Source: JAXGPP01 sp964436865
Lineage (GTDB): Bacteria > Planctomycetota > Planctomycetia > Pirellulales > Thermoguttaceae
Reading direction: 5' to 3'
Assembly (NCBI GenBank): GCA_964436865.1
Contig: CAYTFK010000063.1
Coordinates: forward strand, 1 to 25,674
DNA: 25,674 bases
Position numbers and translations under genes: made by a program. Within the stretch, counting starts at the first letter, position 1, and every line of letters begins with the position of its first letter. Below the pieces are notes generated by a model. It searched no databases. It worked only from the letters and a program-made list of their open reading frames with translations, and was not told where the DNA came from. This document shows positions 18,105 through 25,674 of this stretch, one piece after another.

Positions 18105-18145
18105 CCAATCGCGGCGAGGTGCCGCGTCTGCCTGCGGTCACTTGT
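18097..18145. terminator. Nested inverted repeats spanning the stop codons of two convergent genes
   Basis: ACAAGTGACC (18097-18106) and GGTCACTTGT (18136-18145) are a perfect 10-bp inverted repeat. Inside is a second hairpin, CGCGGC (18110-18115), GAGGT loop, GCCGCG (18121-18126). The outer arms contain both stop codons, TGA at 18102-18104 and its mirror at 18138-18140, and both proteins end in Lys. It is a likely bidirectional terminator, though without T-tracts. Confidence 0.55.
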
Positions 18146-19301
18146 TGTGGGCGAAATACTCGCGGACCAGGGCTTCCATCATCGTGGCCCGCTGGTCGTA
18201 GAGCCGCTTCAGTTTGCGCGGTTTGTGGTTGGCCAGGGCGTAGTGGGTGATGATCGGCAGCGCGATCGTGGTGTCGGTATAGCAGACGACCGCGTCGGGC
18301 AGCCGGGTCGGATCGACCTTGCCCCAACTCACCGCCTCGTGAGGCGTTGCCCCCGATAGCCCGCCTGTGTCGGGCCGGGCGTCGGTGACCTGGAAGAAGT
18401 AGTCCTGGCCGACTTCCTTGATCCGCAGCACTTCCTGGATCTGCGGCTCGGTCTGGAGCATGAAGTTCTTCGGGCTGCCGCCCCCCATGAGCATCACCGC
18501 GCTGCGGCCGCCGGATCGCTTGGCCGCCAGAACGAAGCTCGTCGTCTCGTTGACGTCGATGGAGGGGTTGATGCGGAGCTTGTTCCCCTTGAGTTCCACT
18601 CCGGCCACGTTCATGCCGATCGTCGAGTCGCCCGGCGACGATGTGTAGCACGGCACACCCGAGCGGTAGGCCGCGGCGAGCACCGAGACGTCCTTGAGCC
18701 CCGACTTGCGTTCCCACTCGGCAGCGTAGCGGCCGATGAGATAGTGCAGTTCGGCAGTGCCCATCTCCTTCTGGAACTCGGGTTGCACGAGGATGTCGCG
18801 GAGGATCTCGTCGGTGGCCATCAGGCAATCGGAATAGCCCAAGAGCACATCGTAGATCCGCACCACGTCGTTCTGCCGCAGGTCGACGTCGTCCAGCAGG
18901 TGGCTCCCGGCGTGAAGCGGGAAATTGAACGCGAAATGCAGGTCGTGATACAGATTGGCGCCGGTGGAGACGATCCAGTCGACAAATCCCGCTTTGATGA
19001 GCGGAATGACACACGAGCAGCCCAGCCCCGCGGGAGTCAGCGCGCCCGACAGTGTCATCCCGACCGTCACGTCGGCTTCGAGCATCTTCTGGGTGAACAG
19101 CTCGCATCCCTCGCGCAAACGCGCCGAGTTGTACGCCAGGAAGGCGTTCTGCATCACATCGCTGAGCTTCTCCTTACCCGTGATTCCTTTGGGCAGGATC
19201 CGCTTGCCCGACATGTAGCGGTCTTTGTTGGGGCACTTCTTCTTGACCATCCAATCGGGCGTTTCCGACGAAGTATCCTTGACGCGATGCGTGCGTTTCA
19301 T
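18138..19301 (-). CDS. speY: Deoxyhypusine synthase-like protein (putative homospermidine synthase, SpeY-type)
   Basis: 387-residue member of the deoxyhypusine synthase family. The catalytic lysine is kept as Lys328 in HEAVSWGKV (320-329), and the NAD-binding regions VSTGANLYHDLH (111-122) and MLMGGGSPKNF (270-280) are present. Eukaryotic enzymes move an aminobutyl group from spermidine to a lysine of eIF5A. Bacteria have no eIF5A, so a small amine acceptor such as putrescine, giving homospermidine, is the more likely role. Context supports this: an ornithine-decarboxylase-type enzyme lies 113 bp upstream on the same strand, and an agmatine deiminase is close by. The ATG at 19301 has GGAG (reverse complement of 19311-19314) nine bases before it. 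It has no signal peptide. Length is slightly above the usual 340-370. The exact donor and acceptor amines are unproven. Confidence 0.85.
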   Translation of the reverse strand: MKRTHRVKDTSSETPDWMVKKKCPNKDRYMSGKRILPKGITGKEKLSDVMQNAFLAYNSARLREGCELFTQKMLEADVTVGMTLSGALTPAGLGCSCVIPLIKAGFVDWIVSTGANLYHDLHFAFNFPLHAGSHLLDDVDLRQNDVVRIYDVLLGYSDCLMATDEILRDILVQPEFQKEMGTAELHYLIGRYAAEWERKSGLKDVSVLAAAYRSGVPCYTSSPGDSTIGMNVAGVELKGNKLRINPSIDVNETTSFVLAAKRSGGRSAVMLMGGGSPKNFMLQTEPQIQEVLRIKEVGQDYFFQVTDARPDTGGLSGATPHEAVSWGKVDPTRLPDAVVCYTDTTIALPIITHYALANHKPRKLKRLYDQRATMMEALVREYFAHNK

Positions 19302-19414
19302 GATCGTTTTCTCCGTAGGCAGGTTTCCGTCGGATGCGATGTCCGCGGCGGAGCCGTGGACTCGCTCCCCTCATCACCACACGGCCACGCAAAGCCGTGG
19401 ACATGCCGCTCCAG

Positions 19415-20539
19415 CTACGCCGTCGCGAGCACCTTGGCCATCGGCATGCCGTTGAACGTCGTGGCGCTGGCGAGGCTGTAGGCGCCGATGTTCTCCACGT
19501 ACACCAGATCGCCAAGCTGCAGTTCGGGAAGGTCTTCGCCGCGGGCAATGATGTCGAAGCTGTCGCAGGTCGGCCCCGCCAGGGTCGAAAGCTGGGTACT
19601 TCCGTCGCGGAGCGTCTTGAACTCGTACTTGCAGTGGTCGAACACCTGCCCGCTGAGCGAGCCGTAGACACCGTCGTCGAGGTAATACCAGTGCTTGTTC
19701 TCCCGGATCGCCTTGCCGATCACCCGCATCACCAGGGTCGCTGCGGGTCCGACCAGGAAACGGCCCGGTTCGGCGATGATGCGGATGCTGCGGTCGAACA
19801 GACGGTCGATCTCCTTAGCCAGCACCGGGGCGAGGCGATCGAAAGGATCTTCCTCGTGATCGAAATGGCGGATGGGAAAACCGCCGCCGATATCGAGGAT
19901 CTCGAAGGGAATCTGCTTCAGGCGGGCGTCGCGGGCGATAATCGAGGCCATTTCCAGCGCTTCGATGTAATTCTCCAGCCGCGAGCACTGGCTGCCGACG
20001 TGGAAGCTCAGGCCGGCCGGCTTGAGCCCCAACCGGTAGGCCTTGATCAGCAGGCTGTTTGCGTCGGCCGGATCGACGCCGAACTTCAGGCTTAACTCAA
20101 CGATCGAGCCCACGTTGGGAACCTTGATCCGCACCAGCACCCGGGCCCCCGGAGCATGGGCGGCAATCTTGTCCAGTTCCGCCTCGCTATCGAAGGTCAT
20201 CAGCGTCACGCCCTTCTTGGCGGCGTGGGTGATCGACTCGACCGGCTTGATCGTGTTGGCGAAAATGATCTGGGCTGGCTTGGCGCCGGCGGAGAGCACC
20301 AGGTTCATCTCAGCGGCCGAAGCGACGTCGAAGCCCGCCCGGCCGGCGACCATGGTCTTGATGACTTCGGGATGGGAGTTCGCCTTGACGGCGAAGAACG
20401 GCTCGACGCGGGGCAGCGCGCGGCGGAATCGCTCCAATTGCTCGCGGAGCACGACGCGGCTGATGATCATCAACGGCGTGCCGTGCTTCCGCGCCAGTTC
20501 CTTGATCCGCCGCTTGTGGCTGGTCAGCTTGGCTTTCAT
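19415..20539 (-). CDS. Ornithine/diamino acid decarboxylase, PLP-dependent (alanine racemase fold)
   Basis: 374-residue fold-type III PLP decarboxylase. Lys52 in FFAVKANSHPEV binds PLP. HVGSQ (180-184), the glycine-rich GGGFP (218-222) and AEPGRF (256-261) bind its phosphate. GPTCDSFD, with Cys325 and Asp326, matches the PTCDxxD site of eukaryotic-type ornithine decarboxylases, where this Cys acts at the active site of the partner subunit. It should make putrescine from ornithine, or possibly cadaverine or another diamine, supplying the SpeY-like enzyme 113 bp downstream. The ATG at 20539 gives a normal length and N-terminus (MKAKLTSHKRRI). A GGAGA lies 12 bases before it, longer than ideal; in-frame starts at 20581 and 20635 have no better site. 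The 5' side faces agmatine deiminase. Whether it prefers ornithine, lysine or arginine cannot be read with certainty. Confidence 0.87.
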   Translation of the reverse strand: MKAKLTSHKRRIKELARKHGTPLMIISRVVLREQLERFRRALPRVEPFFAVKANSHPEVIKTMVAGRAGFDVASAAEMNLVLSAGAKPAQIIFANTIKPVESITHAAKKGVTLMTFDSEAELDKIAAHAPGARVLVRIKVPNVGSIVELSLKFGVDPADANSLLIKAYRLGLKPAGLSFHVGSQCSRLENYIEALEMASIIARDARLKQIPFEILDIGGGFPIRHFDHEEDPFDRLAPVLAKEIDRLFDRSIRIIAEPGRFLVGPAATLVMRVIGKAIRENKHWYYLDDGVYGSLSGQVFDHCKYEFKTLRDGSTQLSTLAGPTCDSFDIIARGEDLPELQLGDLVYVENIGAYSLASATTFNGMPMAKVLATA

Positions 20540-20649
20540 TTCGCCGCGAAGTCTCCGATGAGGGCCAGACGCTGACCACATATTCACTGACGAACAGAAC
20601 TGCGAACGCCGGCTGGCGCAGTAGCCGTTCCTCAAGGGCGAAGATCAAT

Positions 20650-20678
20650 AATTTAGGAAACCCTGGCGGCATCGGCAA
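20650..20678 (-). promoter_or_regulatory. Candidate sigma70-type promoter for the decarboxylase-speY pair
   Basis: On the minus strand, TTGCCG (reverse complement of 20673-20678) and TAAATT (reverse complement of 20650-20655) are 17 bp apart and each match consensus at four of six positions. The sequence around the -10 is the most AT-rich part of the spacer. Transcription would begin near 20643, about 100 bp before the ATG at 20539. Confidence 0.4.
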
Positions 20679-20737
20679 GGGGTTCGGCGTCTGACTGGCA
20701 AGCCGATGATATTCTGGCGACTCGCGTCATGGCGGGG

Positions 20738-20743
20738 TAGAAT
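20738..20743 (+). promoter_or_regulatory. TAGAAT -10-like box upstream of agmatine deiminase
   Basis: TAGAAT preceded by GGGG lies 42 bp before the ATG at 20786. No strong -35 is seen; TGGCGA at 20715-20720 has the right spacing but only three matches. No Shine-Dalgarno sequence precedes the ATG. Confidence 0.3.
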
Positions 20744-20785
20744 TGCCGCTCGCAAGCGCATTTCCCACAGAACTCGCCGAACACC

Positions 20786-21853
20786 ATGGTTGAAAAGACA
20801 CCCGCGCAGCTCGGCTTCTCGATGCCGGCCGAATGGGAGCCGCACGAGGCAACCTGGCTCGGCTGGCCGCAGAACCCCACCGATTGGCCCGGCAAGATGC
20901 AGGCCATCCAATGGGTCTACGGCGAGATCGTCCGCAAGATCGCGCCTGGCGAAAAAGTGCGGATCTGCGTTGATTCGAAGGCCGTGGAGGATCGCGCCCG
21001 ACGGGTGCTGTCCGTTGCGCGAGCCGATCTCTCCCAGGTCGAGTTCCACCGCGTGCCGACCGACCGCGGCTGGATGCGCGACTCGGGGCCAATCTTTGTC
21101 CGCCGCAAGCGGCGCGGCCGCGCGGAAACGGCGATCGTGCACTTCCATTTCAACGCCTGGGCGCGGTACGACAACTGGCGGAAAGACCGCAAGGTGCCGG
21201 ATTACGCGGCCAAAAAGCTCGGCCTCCCCCTGTTCGACGCGAGGTGCGACGACCGGCCGCTGGTACTCGAAGGGGGCGGGATCGACGTCAACGGCCGCGG
21301 CACGCTGCTCACTACCGAAGAGTGCTATCTCGACACCACCACTCAGTGCCGCAATCCGGGCGTATCGCGGGAGGTTTTCGAGACGACGCTCCGCCACTTT
21401 CTGGGCGTGAGCAACATTCTCTGGCTCGGCCATGGGATTGTCGGCGACGACACTCACGGGCATGTGGACGACATCTGCCGGTTTGTCAACCCGACGACCG
21501 TGGTGCTTCCCCAGTGCCGCGACCCGCAAGATGCAAACTACCGGCCGCTGGCCGAGAATTTCGAGCGGCTGCAAGGAATGCGTTTGGAGAACGGCTCGAA
21601 ACTCGAGGTCGTCGCGCTGCCGACGCCCGCGCCGCTTTACTGGCGCGATCTGCGTCTGCCGGCCAGCTACGCCAACTTCTACATCGCCAATGCGGCGGTG
21701 CTCGTCCCCACGTTCAACGATCCGGCCGACCGAGAGGCCCTCGGCATTCTCGCGGAACTGTTCGCCGATCGGCCCGTGGTCGGCATCCACGCCGTGGACC
21801 TCGTCCTCGGCTTTGGCACGCTTCACTGCCTCACCCAGCAGCAGCCGGCGTGA
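20786..21853 (+). CDS. aguA: Agmatine deiminase
   Basis: 355-residue member of the Porphyromonas-type peptidylarginine deiminase/agmatine deiminase family. It hydrolyses agmatine to N-carbamoylputrescine and ammonia, an intermediate in putrescine synthesis. Family features are PAEWEPHEATWLGWP (14-28), WMRDSGP (96-102), EGGGIDVNG (162-170), HGHVDD (224-229, with the catalytic His226) and GTLHCLTQQ (344-352), in which Cys348 is the nucleophile. The usual motif has GGGNIHC; here GFGTLHC is a small change. Length is normal and no signal peptide is seen, so it is cytoplasmic. An N-carbamoylputrescine amidase (aguB) and an arginine decarboxylase, needed to complete the route from arginine, are not in the window. 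The gene is divergent from the decarboxylase and converges on the PQQ-propeller gene. The ATG at 20786 lacks a ribosome binding site, and the next ATG (20822) would begin inside the conserved N-terminus. Confidence 0.93.
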   Translation: MVEKTPAQLGFSMPAEWEPHEATWLGWPQNPTDWPGKMQAIQWVYGEIVRKIAPGEKVRICVDSKAVEDRARRVLSVARADLSQVEFHRVPTDRGWMRDSGPIFVRRKRRGRAETAIVHFHFNAWARYDNWRKDRKVPDYAAKKLGLPLFDARCDDRPLVLEGGGIDVNGRGTLLTTEECYLDTTTQCRNPGVSREVFETTLRHFLGVSNILWLGHGIVGDDTHGHVDDICRFVNPTTVVLPQCRDPQDANYRPLAENFERLQGMRLENGSKLEVVALPTPAPLYWRDLRLPASYANFYIANAAVLVPTFNDPADREALGILAELFADRPVVGIHAVDLVLGFGTLHCLTQQQPA

Positions 21854-21855
21854 TC

Positions 21856-21875
21856 GCGGCGCCACGCGGCGTCGC
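21856..21875. terminator. Hairpin directly after agmatine deiminase, between convergent genes
   Basis: GCGGCGCC (21856-21863), loop ACGC and GGCGTCGC (21868-21875) give an 8-bp stem with one G-U pair. It begins two bases after the aguA stop (21851-21853) and 38 bp before the 3' end of the opposite gene. No T-tract follows. Confidence 0.4.
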
Positions 21876-21912
21876 AAGCAAGGCTCGGTGGACAGACGTT
21901 GCGTCTTCGGCG

Positions 21913-24900
21913 CTATTGGCCCACCTCGATCGGGCCGAAGTCGGCAACGCCGCTGTCGGTTACGTAGCCGATGTGCGTGATCGCGGCGATCGGCCGTTTC
22001 AGTTTGGTGGTGAATTGGGCCGCATTGGCGGTGAATGTGACTTCCTGCCGGGCGAGGTCCACTTGAACCTTCAGCGTGATCGTCTCGCCATTGGCGGCCT
22101 CGAAATCCGTACCGCCAGCCGGGCCCGCAGCCTTGGTCTCGCCCTGCATGATCGACATCCGTTTGGTTTGCAGACGCACGCCGCACTTGACCAGATCCTT
22201 GTCAGCGGGACCGTCGCCAAACGCGAGGAACCCGTTCCGCAGAAAGCCCTCTACGCCAGGTATCACCAACGACGTCGAGAGCGTCACCATCCCGGTTGCC
22301 GGGGTTTGGAGCTTATTGACCGCCAGACACAGCCGTCGCTCGGAGGCCTCGAGGCGGTATCCCAATGGTCCGGCAACGACCCGGCCCCCGGTCACTTTGG
22401 TGAAATCGGCGTTCTTCTCAACGGCCGCCGGCTTCAAGTAATCGGGTTCCGCGGGCTCGTCGGAGATGACGTGAAGGGGCGCGTCGTCTTCGCGGGGCAA
22501 CGCGGCGGAGGCGTTCGCATCGAGACAAGCCACACTGCCGTCGATCGTCGAGACGAACAGCCGACCGCCGGCCGCGGCGAGGCCGTCGAAAACGGGCGGA
22601 CTTGCCAGGCGGTAACGGGCCGCCGGGCGACCGTCGCTCTTGTTGACCACCCACAGCAGGCCGCCGTGGCGCCCTTCGAGCGATTCGGCCTGGAGCCGGA
22701 TCTGCTGCTGGGTCTCCGGGTCGTCGGGCAGGCGGAATGCCCGCCGTTCGTCGATCAGGTCGGGATGCCCGGCAACGATGAGGTGCTCCCCCGCCGCGAT
22801 CATGGCTCGGACTTGTACGGAGGGTTGGTCTAGGAGCCATTGATAGCGGGCCGCGGTCAGGTCCTCGACGGGGAAGCCACGGCGGAGTTTCCAGTCGGAG
22901 GCGTTGGCGCTCTTCTTGTCAGACCGGGCGTTGATCTGGCGTTCCGCCTTGCTCACGTGGGCAATTGCATCGGAGGCAACATACCGGTCGGCGGCGAAGA
23001 GTTGGTACTCGAGAACCGAACCGTTGACGTAATACTCGGGTTTGCGGCCAAAGCCGAACACCCGATCGTCGTCGAACACCAGGATTCGTCCCGCCGGCAC
23101 CATTCGTGCGGCCTGGAACCAGCCGCCGTAACCGCCGTTGACGCGTCGTCCAAACGTCCAGAACGAACGGTAGAACCACGAGTCGTCGAGGAATCCAACC
23201 TGGCAGAACAGGTGTGAACCTTCGGCCGGTTGGTCTTGCACATTCTCGACCGGGATCTCCAGCCGTCGTCCCTCGAGATCCATCTTCTGCGACCGCATGT
23301 AGAGGTGGGTACCGTCGCAGGAGAGAATGTCCGACAGGGCGACGGGCATGTTCTCGCCCTTCACGTGGATCTGCATGTTCTCGCCGCTCTCCGGGTCGCG
23401 TTCGTCCATCACGACCTCGCCCAAGAGCCGGCCGGTGGCCGGCTCGAGTCGCACCAGTCGGATGCCGCCGTCGAGAAACATCGAGCGCCCCGCCGTGGCG
23501 TAGAGCACTCCCTCGTGCACCAGCACGCTGCCGTGGGCGGGCCACGCCGACTCCAACTGGTCGAACGCCGTCATGCGGCGGTCCAGCGGCGCGGCGCGGA
23601 ATCGCCAGGAAAGCTGACCGTCGGTGGCCCGCAGGGCGTAGACAAAGCCGTCGGCCGAACCGAAGAGCACCAGGCCGTGATGAACCGTGGGAGCCGAATC
23701 GATGCGTCCACCGGCGGTAAAACTCCACACCGGCTCACCGGTCCCGCCATCCAGCGCGTGCACCGTATGGGCGTCGATCGCGGCGAGGTACACATGGCCG
23801 CCGGCAATCACCGGCGGCGTAAGGCGGCCGCCGAGCCGCGTCGTCCATTTCTGACCCAGCACCTCCCCGACGCCGACTGGTGTCGACCCGCTGCGGGCGA
23901 CGTCGCGCCGATACATGGGCCACTCGGTGCCAACCTCTGCCTCCTGCTGGTGCCCGTAAGCGGGGCCTTTCTCCAGCCTCGCCTCGCCAGCCAACTCGGC
24001 GGCGGTCGGTTGCGGCACGGAGCCGGCGGCCAGGGCGTTGAAGCCGCTGAGTTTCGCCTCCAAATAGCAGCCGCACGAGTGCATCGGGGCATACACCAGC
24101 CCGTTGCACGGCAGTATGCCGTAGATGCAGCCGCCCCGCACCCAGTGATGGGTTTCCCAGTGCTGCGTCTGGGGATCGATTACTTCGATTCCGTTGCGGG
24201 AAGTGAGCAGGTACTTCTCGGTGGCCTTGGACGGATAGCAGCGGTGGTGGAACCAGTCGATGGTCACATCGGGCAGAAACTCATTCTTGACTTCACCGGT
24301 GAGCGGATCGCGGCCGGTGAACAGCCCCGAATCGTTGTTGCCGGCAATGAAACCGGTCCAGACCAGACCGCCCGAGACCAGCAAGTCGCGGAGCGACTGA
24401 TGGCCGGAGGGATACTGCTTGCCTTCCCACAGCTTGCGGCCGTCGGCGGCCGAGAGCCCGGTCATCAGGCCGTTGTTGCCGGCGAAGAGGACGACGTCTC
24501 CATAGAGGATCGTCCGCGGGCCGGTGCTCGTGTGCACGGGCATCTGGGCGGCAATCGGCTCGCTCTGCCAGAGCGTCTTCCCGTCAGCCTGTTCCAAACA
24601 GACGACCTTCTGGCCGTCGTAGAAGATCACCCGGCGGCCGTCAGCGGCCAGCGAGCAGGGCGCGACTGGCGCCTCGTGCTGCCAGAGCAGTCTGCCTGAC
24701 TGGGCCTCGTAAGCAGCGATCCGCCGCGGCGCGCCGGCCCATGCCCAGTCGGCGTTGGCCCGCCGGGTATTGTCCCACACATACGTGTCGCGGCGCCGCC
24801 ACTCGGATAGCTTCGAGCCCTCCGGTTCGACGAGTGCCAGGAGTGTTCCTGCGGAGAGGAGGATCTCGCCCGTCCGTTCGCTCCCTTCATACGTCATCAG

Positions 24901-25674
24901 CGTCTGGCCGGAAGCTGCTTCCAGCGCGCTGACCGGCGCGTCGAACGCCAGCGTAACGTACACGCGGTTTTCGGCGGCCACGAGTCGCCGCAGAAGATGA
25001 GCCGGACCGCTCTTGAGCGGCCACTGGTGCGTGTTCCACGAAGCGATGTCCCGCTTCCAGAGCAGCATGCCGTTAAAGGCGTCGCGGGCGATCAGACACC
25101 ACTGGGGCGGCAGTTGGATCGAGGCCGTCGGCCCCTCATCGAAGATGTAGAACAGCCGTCCGCCGGTGGAGACGAGCGACGTCATGCTTGCCATGTGGTC
25201 GTGATGGCGCGCCCATCGCGGCCCGGCCACCCACTGCAAGCGGCGCGGCGGGCCCACCGCCTCGTCTTGCGATACCGGGTTGCCCGTCGAGTCGTGCAGG
25301 TAGTGCGTCCACTCGTCGATGTTGGCCGGGCGAGGTTTGATTGATTTCTGCCATTGTCCGTCGATAAACAGGCAGGCCACGCCCTGGGGAGCGAGCACGC
25401 GCTGGATTTCAGCCGGGTCGAGGTCGCCCGCCTCGGCCGAGACAAGCAGGTTCACGAGATTATCGGCGTAGGGCAGATGCTTTCCGTCCCAGCGATCAAT
25501 CGACACCGGGCCGTAAAGCCCGAGCCCCTTCACGTGGGTCCGAGCATGGTCGACCACGGTCTGCGATCTCGCCAGACCGTGGACCAGAAAACCCGGGCCG
25601 CCGAGCGCTGCCGTCAGACGACCGTCGCCGCAGCCCACATGAACCACCAACCCGCCGTGGATGCCGCTTGCGGC
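21913..25674 (-). CDS. Methyltransferase-like/PQQ beta-propeller/jelly-roll fusion protein, 5' end outside window
   Basis: This gene runs off the right edge. The open frame continues to base 25674, and the residues before the TTG at 25650 (GIHGGLVVHVGCGDG) are plainly protein. At least 1,253 residues are visible. The first about 110 form a SAM-methyltransferase-like fold, with the glycine motif VHVGCGDGRL and a short downstream region. A linker starting near DEWTHYLHDSTGNP leads to a large propeller of PQQ-type blades, each with a DGxxLW-like turn: SGRLLWQHEAP, DGKTLWQSEP, DGRKLWEGK, TGEPVWSFTAGG, DGQLSWRFRAAP. The last about 200 residues (from NADFTKVTGGRVVAGP) resemble a concanavalin-like jelly-roll domain. 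Proteins of this build are typical of planctomycetes, often exported, and of unknown function. The PQQ-blade name does not prove cofactor binding. The signal peptide cannot be assessed. It converges on aguA. Confidence 0.8.
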   Translation of the reverse strand, partial: AASGIHGGLVVHVGCGDGRLTAALGGPGFLVHGLARSQTVVDHARTHVKGLGLYGPVSIDRWDGKHLPYADNLVNLLVSAEAGDLDPAEIQRVLAPQGVACLFIDGQWQKSIKPRPANIDEWTHYLHDSTGNPVSQDEAVGPPRRLQWVAGPRWARHHDHMASMTSLVSTGGRLFYIFDEGPTASIQLPPQWCLIARDAFNGMLLWKRDIASWNTHQWPLKSGPAHLLRRLVAAENRVYVTLAFDAPVSALEAASGQTLMTYEGSERTGEILLSAGTLLALVEPEGSKLSEWRRRDTYVWDNTRRANADWAWAGAPRRIAAYEAQSGRLLWQHEAPVAPCSLAADGRRVIFYDGQKVVCLEQADGKTLWQSEPIAAQMPVHTSTGPRTILYGDVVLFAGNNGLMTGLSAADGRKLWEGKQYPSGHQSLRDLLVSGGLVWTGFIAGNNDSGLFTGRDPLTGEVKNEFLPDVTIDWFHHRCYPSKATEKYLLTSRNGIEVIDPQTQHWETHHWVRGGCIYGILPCNGLVYAPMHSCGCYLEAKLSGFNALAAGSVPQPTAAELAGEARLEKGPAYGHQQEAEVGTEWPMYRRDVARSGSTPVGVGEVLGQKWTTRLGGRLTPPVIAGGHVYLAAIDAHTVHALDGGTGEPVWSFTAGGRIDSAPTVHHGLVLFGSADGFVYALRATDGQLSWRFRAAPLDRRMTAFDQLESAWPAHGSVLVHEGVLYATAGRSMFLDGGIRLVRLEPATGRLLGEVVMDERDPESGENMQIHVKGENMPVALSDILSCDGTHLYMRSQKMDLEGRRLEIPVENVQDQPAEGSHLFCQVGFLDDSWFYRSFWTFGRRVNGGYGGWFQAARMVPAGRILVFDDDRVFGFGRKPEYYVNGSVLEYQLFAADRYVASDAIAHVSKAERQINARSDKKSANASDWKLRRGFPVEDLTAARYQWLLDQPSVQVRAMIAAGEHLIVAGHPDLIDERRAFRLPDDPETQQQIRLQAESLEGRHGGLLWVVNKSDGRPAARYRLASPPVFDGLAAAGGRLFVSTIDGSVACLDANASAALPREDDAPLHVISDEPAEPDYLKPAAVEKNADFTKVTGGRVVAGPLGYRLEASERRLCLAVNKLQTPATGMVTLSTSLVIPGVEGFLRNGFLAFGDGPADKDLVKCGVRLQTKRMSIMQGETKAAGPAGGTDFEAANGETITLKVQVDLARQEVTFTANAAQFTTKLKRPIAAITHIGYVTDSGVADFGPIEVGQ

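Noticed and set aside
18138..19301. True deoxyhypusine synthase acting on an eIF5A-like protein
   Set aside because: The catalytic lysine is present, but bacteria lack eIF5A and the gene sits with polyamine genes, so a small amine acceptor is more likely. Not excluded by sequence alone.
20645..22186. 513-codon minus-strand open frame opposite aguA
   Set aside because: It covers the complete agmatine deiminase with all its motifs on the other strand and crosses into the propeller gene; no domain or ribosome binding site supports it.
21244..22833. 529-codon plus-strand open frame spanning the end of aguA and the 3' end of the propeller gene
   Set aside because: Its translation has no recognisable family and it conflicts with two real genes; long open frames without stops are expected at this GC content.
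23230..24699. 489-codon plus-strand open frame inside the propeller gene
   Set aside because: It is the antisense of repeated propeller blades, with no conserved motif in its own reading.

Overview
The window is about 25.7 kb of GC-rich, densely coding bacterial DNA. It most likely comes from a planctomycete of the Pirellulales type. This is inferred from gene content: a methyltransferase fused to a PQQ-type propeller, a secreted protein ending in an STN-like domain, a deoxyhypusine-synthase-like protein in a polyamine cluster, and large sugar-active enzymes scattered among housekeeping genes with little operon structure. There are 14 convincing protein genes. Two are cut by the window edges. 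I see no rRNA, tRNA, CRISPR array, prophage or insertion sequence.

Layout. 1-2946 (+) is the 3' part of a GH106-like glycoside hydrolase. 3021-3962 (+) is a YegS/diacylglycerol-kinase-type lipid kinase. It converges on 4089-5105 (-), a xylose-isomerase-like TIM-barrel sugar isomerase/epimerase, with a perfect 11-bp hairpin between them. 5341-6363 (+) is a secreted protein of unknown function. It converges on an M3 oligoendopeptidase F (6495-8300, -), which follows a FabH (8359-9330, -). A 372-bp divergent spacer precedes 9703-10449 (+), an NRDE/TANGO2 protein. Next come a myo-inositol-1-phosphate synthase (10591-11787, +), a DEAD-box RNA helicase with a 255-residue Pro/Gln/Ala/Lys-rich N-terminal extension (11942-13975, +), a PurF-like protein lacking the catalytic N-terminal cysteine (14130-15650, +), and, 21 bp later, a secreted exo-rhamnogalacturonan-lyase-like protein (15672-18104, +).

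The last third is a polyamine locus. A deoxyhypusine-synthase/homospermidine-synthase-like enzyme (18138-19301, -) lies downstream of an ornithine-decarboxylase-type PLP enzyme (19415-20539, -). Divergent from them is an agmatine deiminase (20786-21853, +). The window ends inside a very large methyltransferase/PQQ-propeller/jelly-roll fusion (21913-25674, -).

Functional links. The polyamine genes are the clearest functional group: putrescine made by the decarboxylase could feed the aminobutyl-transferring SpeY-like enzyme, and the agmatine deiminase opens a second route from agmatine. The GH106-like and PL26-like enzymes both point to rhamnose-containing polysaccharides but are not neighbours. 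The most unusual protein is the PurF-like one. Its phosphoribosyltransferase half and apparent Fe-S cysteines are kept, while the glutaminase nucleophile and the usual Asn-Gly motif are gone. Nothing here is clearly a wholly new system; the PurF-like gene and the polyamine cluster deserve the most attention.
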